A stretch of 10,284 nucleotides of DNA. Source: Pseudomonadota bacterium (lineage in GTDB: Bacteria; Pseudomonadota; Alphaproteobacteria; Acetobacterales; Acetobacteraceae). Made by a program: the position numbers and the translations under genes. The stretch's first letter is position 1. Each line of letters opens with the position of its first letter. The stretch is taken from positions 1-10,284 of the forward strand of contig JAKBCD010000026.1 of the NCBI GenBank assembly GCA_021808205.1, given 5' to 3'. Below the pieces are notes generated by a model. It saw nothing but the letters and a program-made list of their open reading frames with translations. It made no database searches and had not been told where the DNA came from. This document shows, piece by piece, positions 7,771-10,284 of the stretch.

Positions 7771-8136
7771 TTGGCCGAGACCAACATCGTCACCCTACCC
7801 TCCGGCGTAAAATATGAGGACCACGTTGCCGGCACGGGTGAAATGCCAAAAACCGGCCAGATGGTTACGGTGCATTATACCGGTTGGCTGAACGAAAACG
7901 GCGCCAAAGGCCGGAAATTCGACTCCTCGCGTGATCGCGGACAGCCCTTCACTTTCAAGCTTGGTGTTGGTCAGGTGATTTCCGGGTGGGATATTGGTGT
8001 TTCCACCATGCAGGTTGGTGGCCAGCGGACGCTTGTTCTGCCGCCGGAGCATGGTTACGGCCAGCGCGGGGCCGGTTCTGTTATTCCCCCGGGTGCCACT
8101 CTCATTTTTGATGTTGAGCTGATCAGCTTCGCGTAA
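7771..8136 (+). CDS. FKBP-type peptidyl-prolyl cis-trans isomerase
   Basis: 121 residues, a single FKBP domain of about FKBP12 size with no signal peptide, so a cytoplasmic prolyl isomerase/folding helper. Active-site positions expected for FKBP are visible: Y36 (VHYTGWL), F50 and D51 (KFDSSRDRGQPFTF), V69, I70 and W73 (GQVISGWDIGV), Y96 (HGYGQRGAG), I105 (VIPPGATL) and F113 (FDVEL). All are present, so it should be active. The start is TTG, supported by AAAGGA (7758-7763) 7 nt upstream; no in-frame ATG is nearby. The gene lies close after a terminator hairpin and ends with TAA directly against the stop codon of the convergent EcsC gene. No specific client can be named. Confidence 0.95.
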   Translation: MAETNIVTLPSGVKYEDHVAGTGEMPKTGQMVTVHYTGWLNENGAKGRKFDSSRDRGQPFTFKLGVGQVISGWDIGVSTMQVGGQRTLVLPPEHGYGQRGAGSVIPPGATLIFDVELISFA

Positions 8137-9033
8137 TCAGCCCGCCGCCAGCAGAACCGGTGCCGTCCGGCGATGGCGCCGGGCAACGCGCCGCCGGTCC
8201 CGCGCGGCCTGGACCATTGCCTCAAAAGAACACTTAACCGCCTCTGCGTCGCCGGTTCGCTTCTCCAGCGCGCGGAGGCAGAAATGCACCTTGGCCATGC
8301 CCTGGTAGTAATCGACGAAGCTATAATTCAGCAATCCGCCGGTAACAGCGCCGAGCAGGGGCACGAACTGCGCCAACAGCTTGTCCGACAAAATAAACCC
8401 GAACTGACCCGCTGCGCTACGAACCAACAGATTAACCGTCAAATGGCTGATCCCTAGCCTGGCCGACCAATAGCCCGTCGTGGCCTCGTCCTCGCTTTCG
8501 CCGGGAACACCGAAAGCAAGCACCTCAAGGCATGCCCGGCGGGTATTTTCCGACGATAAATCTTCCCCAAAATCACGAGCCACCTCCGCGATCGAACGAA
8601 GAATGGTTGTCGTTGTGAATGGGATGTCAATCACGGTGCCGGGCAAGCCGATAAAACCGGAAGCCGCGCCGCTCACGGTGGTCACCAGCCTATGCAACTT
8701 GTTTTTTCTGGGCTGCGAAGGCCTAATAAACTGCGGCGCGGCTTCCAACCCGAAGGTCGCACAGCTGTAGCTGCTCCACAAAACGTCTTCAACCGCGTCC
8801 TGCATCCTCTGCATGAGGTCAGACCAAGCGGCCCCCACCATTTTTTCACCGACTTGGTTCAGGGCGGCCCTAAGACCCTCAACCTGGCGGCCAAAAACTC
8901 CGGTCAGCCGCACAAGTACGCCGCGAGAATCGGCCATCACCACCGCAGCTTCCCATAGCTGCCGCTTCTCCTGTTCGGTCAGGAAGCCGGTCTGCTTGGC
9001 CAAGTGCTCGGGTATGGGGGGTAAAACAGTCAT
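8137..9033 (-). CDS. EcsC family protein
   Basis: 298 residues from the ATG at 9033. EcsC-domain proteins are widespread but of unclear biochemical role; the name comes from Bacillus ecsC, the third gene of an ABC-transporter operon. Visible here are the N-terminal helix LTEQEKRQLWEAA (18-30) and the family core GLPGTVIDIPFTTTTILRSI (129-148). Next come EVARDFGEDLSSENTR and the Gly-rich stretch FVPLLGAVTGGLLNYSFVDYYQGMAK (about 223-248), then a basic tail rich in Arg (about 278-290). The hydrophobic segments may associate with membrane. An in-frame GTG at 9114 would add 27 residues and overlap rplT by 26 nt. I prefer 9033 because the extra residues are outside the family core, but no good Shine-Dalgarno precedes it and the ATG lies in a hairpin. 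No transporter genes neighbour it here. Confidence 0.8.
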   Translation of the reverse strand: MTVLPPIPEHLAKQTGFLTEQEKRQLWEAAVVMADSRGVLVRLTGVFGRQVEGLRAALNQVGEKMVGAAWSDLMQRMQDAVEDVLWSSYSCATFGLEAAPQFIRPSQPRKNKLHRLVTTVSGAASGFIGLPGTVIDIPFTTTTILRSIAEVARDFGEDLSSENTRRACLEVLAFGVPGESEDEATTGYWSARLGISHLTVNLLVRSAAGQFGFILSDKLLAQFVPLLGAVTGGLLNYSFVDYYQGMAKVHFCLRALEKRTGDAEAVKCSFEAMVQAARDRRRVARRHRRTAPVLLAAG

Positions 9034-9068
9034 GGCCAGACCGAGATGCGCCCGGCCTGGCCATGACT
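9028..9068 (-). terminator. 12-bp hairpin plus T-rich tail: probable rpmI-rplT terminator, overlapping the ecsC start
   Basis: On the minus strand AGTCATGGCCAG and CTGGCCATGACT (9057-9068 and 9028-9039) form a perfect 12-bp stem with a 17-nt loop, 20 nt after the rplT stop codon. It is followed by GTTTTACC. This has the form of an intrinsic terminator with a short T tract. The preferred ecsC start codon (9031-9033) lies in the 3' arm, and another, out-of-frame ATG (9062-9064) lies in the 5' arm. Confidence 0.6.
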
Positions 9069-9088
9069 CAAGAGAGACTAGCGAAAAT

Positions 9089-9457
9089 TCACTCGGCTGC
9101 GGCGGTGGAGACACCCTTCACAGCCTGCACAATCTCAGCGAATGACGCCGGATCATCATAGGCGATGGCGGAGAGCACCTTGCGGTCCAGTTCCAGCCCG
9201 GCCTGCTTCAGGCCAAATATGAACTGGCTATAGGTCAGCCCGTGCTCGCGCACGGCAGCGTTAATACGCTGGATCCACAGCGAGCGGAATTCGCGCTTTT
9301 TGACGCGACGGTCACGATACGCATAGCGCAGGGCCTTTTCCAGGCGCTCCAGAGCGATTCGATAATTGGTCGAGGACCGGCCAACATAGCCCTTGGAAAG
9401 CTCCAGGACCTTTTTGTGGCGGGCATGGGTGGTCACACCGCGTTTCACACGTGCCAT
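9089..9457 (-). CDS. rplT: 50S ribosomal protein L20
   Basis: 122 residues, normal for L20, which binds 23S rRNA early in 50S assembly. The N-terminal [20 protein letters not shown] and [31 protein letters not shown] form the long basic RNA-binding helix. [31 protein letters not shown] is the globular C-terminal domain. The Ala-rich end STAAAE is a small lineage-specific tail. A strong GGGAGGAG precedes the ATG, and the gene begins 15 nt after the rpmI stop codon, so the two form an operon. In several bacteria L20 represses its own operon by binding a leader structure that mimics rRNA; whether that occurs here is unknown. Confidence 0.98.
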   Translation of the reverse strand: MARVKRGVTTHARHKKVLELSKGYVGRSSTNYRIALERLEKALRYAYRDRRVKKREFRSLWIQRINAAVREHGLTYSQFIFGLKQAGLELDRKVLSAIAYDDPASFAEIVQAVKGVSTAAAE

Positions 9458-9472
9458 TTTCTATCTCCTCCC

Positions 9473-9673
9473 TTACAGGCCGTACGGCGCCCACTGCTTC
9501 ACGGTCAGGCCGTCAGCGTGGGTCAGGGTCTGGCTACCGCGGTTCTGGCGCTTGGCCTTCTGAGAACGGGCATAGAGGTTGTGGCGCTTCTTGCCCGGGC
9601 CGGCCAGCACCTTGCCCGTGGCGGTGATCTTGAAGCGCTTCTTGACCGATGATTTGGTCTTGAGCTTCGGCAT
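9473..9673 (-). CDS. rpmI: 50S ribosomal protein L35
   Basis: 66 residues, normal length for L35. [22 protein letters not shown] opens the protein, followed by the basic stretch [19 protein letters not shown], both diagnostic. I chose the ATG at 9673, with AGGAG 6 nt upstream, over a longer open frame to 9766, which lacks family support. It is the first gene of the rpmI-rplT pair. infC, which often precedes rpmI in other bacteria, is absent: recX diverges instead, and a promoter is found directly upstream. Confidence 0.98.
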   Translation of the reverse strand: MPKLKTKSSVKKRFKITATGKVLAGPGKKRHNLYARSQKAKRQNRGSQTLTHADGLTVKQWAPYGL

Positions 9674-9786
9674 TTTGGTCTCCTGATCGCATAACCCACC
9701 CTTTGCAGGGCAGGGTCCCGAATATCGGGGCGGCGGCCAGGCATGCCTAATGGCCCGGACGCGCACGCATCACCTGTTACGGTGAA
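9674..9786 (-). promoter_or_regulatory. rpmI leader with several potential hairpins
   Basis: If transcription starts near 9786, the leader is about 113 nt. On the minus strand it contains CCCGA-TAT-TCGGG (9717-9729), then CCCTGCCCTGCAAAGGGTGGG just downstream (a 4+3-bp stem with an internal loop, near 9696-9716), and the palindrome AGGCATGCCT (9739-9748). Ribosomal-protein leaders of this kind are often autoregulatory; L20 binding is the natural guess. No match to a known L20 leader was tested. Confidence 0.35.
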
Positions 9787-9792
9787 GCCGGG

Positions 9793-9821
9793 CCTATAAA
9801 GCCACTCCCCTGTCGTGACAA
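9793..9821 (-). promoter_or_regulatory. Sigma-70 type promoter of rpmI-rplT
   Basis: On the minus strand, -35 TTGTCA (9816-9821, five of six) and -10 TATAGG (9793-9798, four of six) are separated by exactly 17 bp. This is the best housekeeping promoter in the window and matches the need for strong expression of ribosomal proteins. Confidence 0.6.
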
Positions 9822-9849
9822 GAGCCCAAAAGCAGCGCAGAGACGCATT

Positions 9850-10284
9850 ATGCCCGGGAAAGCGCCAAACGCGGCCAGCCTGTACGAAGCCGCGATGAAC
9901 CATCTGGCCCGTTACGCCGCAACTGAAAGCGGGCTGGCCCGCGTCCTCTCCCGCCGGATCGATCGCTGGGGTCAAAGCCAATCGGCAGACGGGGAGGAAG
10001 AAGCCGACGATCTCGCCCGCGTCATCCGCCGCGCCAAGGCGGATATTCCTGGCGTGCTGACCCGGCTGAAAGAACTAGGCGTCTTGAATGATGAGGCTTT
10101 CGCAGCCTCACGCGCCAAGCGGCTCAGCCGCTCGGGCAAATCCCGCCGGGCCACCCTTGCCCACTTGGTGGCAAAAGGCGTCAAAGCGCCAAATCTGCCT
10201 GAGGACCCGCAACGCGAGCTCGCCGCCGCCTGCGCTTATCTACGCCGCCGACGGGCCGGCCCGTTTGGCAATGCCCCGGCCGAG
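9850..10284 (+). CDS. recX: RecX family regulatory protein, 3' end outside window
   Basis: 145 codons are visible and the frame is open to the right edge. RecX proteins bind RecA filaments and modulate, usually inhibit, RecA activity in the cytoplasm. The N-terminal helical repeat MNHLARYAATESGLARVLSRRIDRW (16-40) is followed by an acidic linker. The RecX core is then visible: DIPGVLTRLKELGVLNDEAFAASRAKRLSRSGKSRRATLAHLVAKGV (65-111), with the hallmark L-x-x-L-G-x-(L/I)-(N/D)-D-x-x-(F/Y)-A. The protein then continues with alternating Ala/Arg-rich helices. The ATG at 9850 has only a weak AGAGA upstream; M16 at 9895 is an alternative start. It diverges from rpmI with 176 nt between starts. recA is not adjacent in this window. 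I saw no alphaproteobacterial LexA box (GTTC-N7-GTTC) upstream. Confidence 0.87.
   Translation, partial: MPGKAPNAASLYEAAMNHLARYAATESGLARVLSRRIDRWGQSQSADGEEEADDLARVIRRAKADIPGVLTRLKELGVLNDEAFAASRAKRLSRSGKSRRATLAHLVAKGVKAPNLPEDPQRELAAACAYLRRRRAGPFGNAPAE

Noticed and set aside
9674..9849. LexA box upstream of recX
   Set aside because: No GTTC-N7-GTTC match in the interval on either strand by eye.

Overview
This window looks like ordinary chromosome of an alphaproteobacterium. Moderately high GC, an AldB/ExaC-type aldehyde dehydrogenase coupled to a DUF779 protein, an NsrR-like Rrf2 regulator, a class I aspartate aminotransferase and RecX divergent from rpmI-rplT all fit that group. I lean towards an acetic-acid-bacterium relative (Acetobacteraceae), but this is inference from gene content and protein character. 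No insertion sequence, phage gene, CRISPR array, tRNA or rRNA is visible. Both edge genes (gdhA at the left, recX at the right) are cut by the window.

Left half (1-5333): six genes run on the minus strand, in transcription order nsrR, ggt, aldB, DUF779, a small secreted cytochrome c, and gdhA. nsrR encodes a [Fe-S] NO-sensing type repressor. ggt encodes a cytoplasmic-looking YwrD-type gamma-glutamyltransferase. aldB and the DUF779 gene overlap at TGATG and are almost certainly co-translated. gdhA encodes a glutamate dehydrogenase, of which only the N-terminus is present. The themes are small-molecule oxidation (acetaldehyde to acetate, with a c-type cytochrome nearby) and glutamate/glutathione metabolism.

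Middle (5334-7715): a cold-shock protein gene on the plus strand has a perfect TATAAT box about 165 nt upstream. Its long leader can be folded by eye so that the Shine-Dalgarno sequence is paired. A strong bidirectional hairpin separates it from a convergent aspartate aminotransferase gene. Divergent from that is a small secreted protein of unknown function, ending in a hairpin terminator.

Right part (7771-10284): an FKBP-type prolyl isomerase gene meets an EcsC-family gene tail to tail with no base between the stop codons. Upstream of the EcsC gene on the same strand are rplT (L20) and rpmI (L35), with a good sigma-70 promoter and a structured leader of about 113 nt. A 12-bp hairpin followed by a T-rich stretch, probably the rpmI-rplT terminator, contains the likely EcsC start codon in its 3' arm. 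recX diverges from rpmI.

I did not find a convincing new multi-gene system. The observations most worth checking are RNA-level: the csp leader, the terminator/start-codon overlap in front of ecsC, and the rpmI leader.
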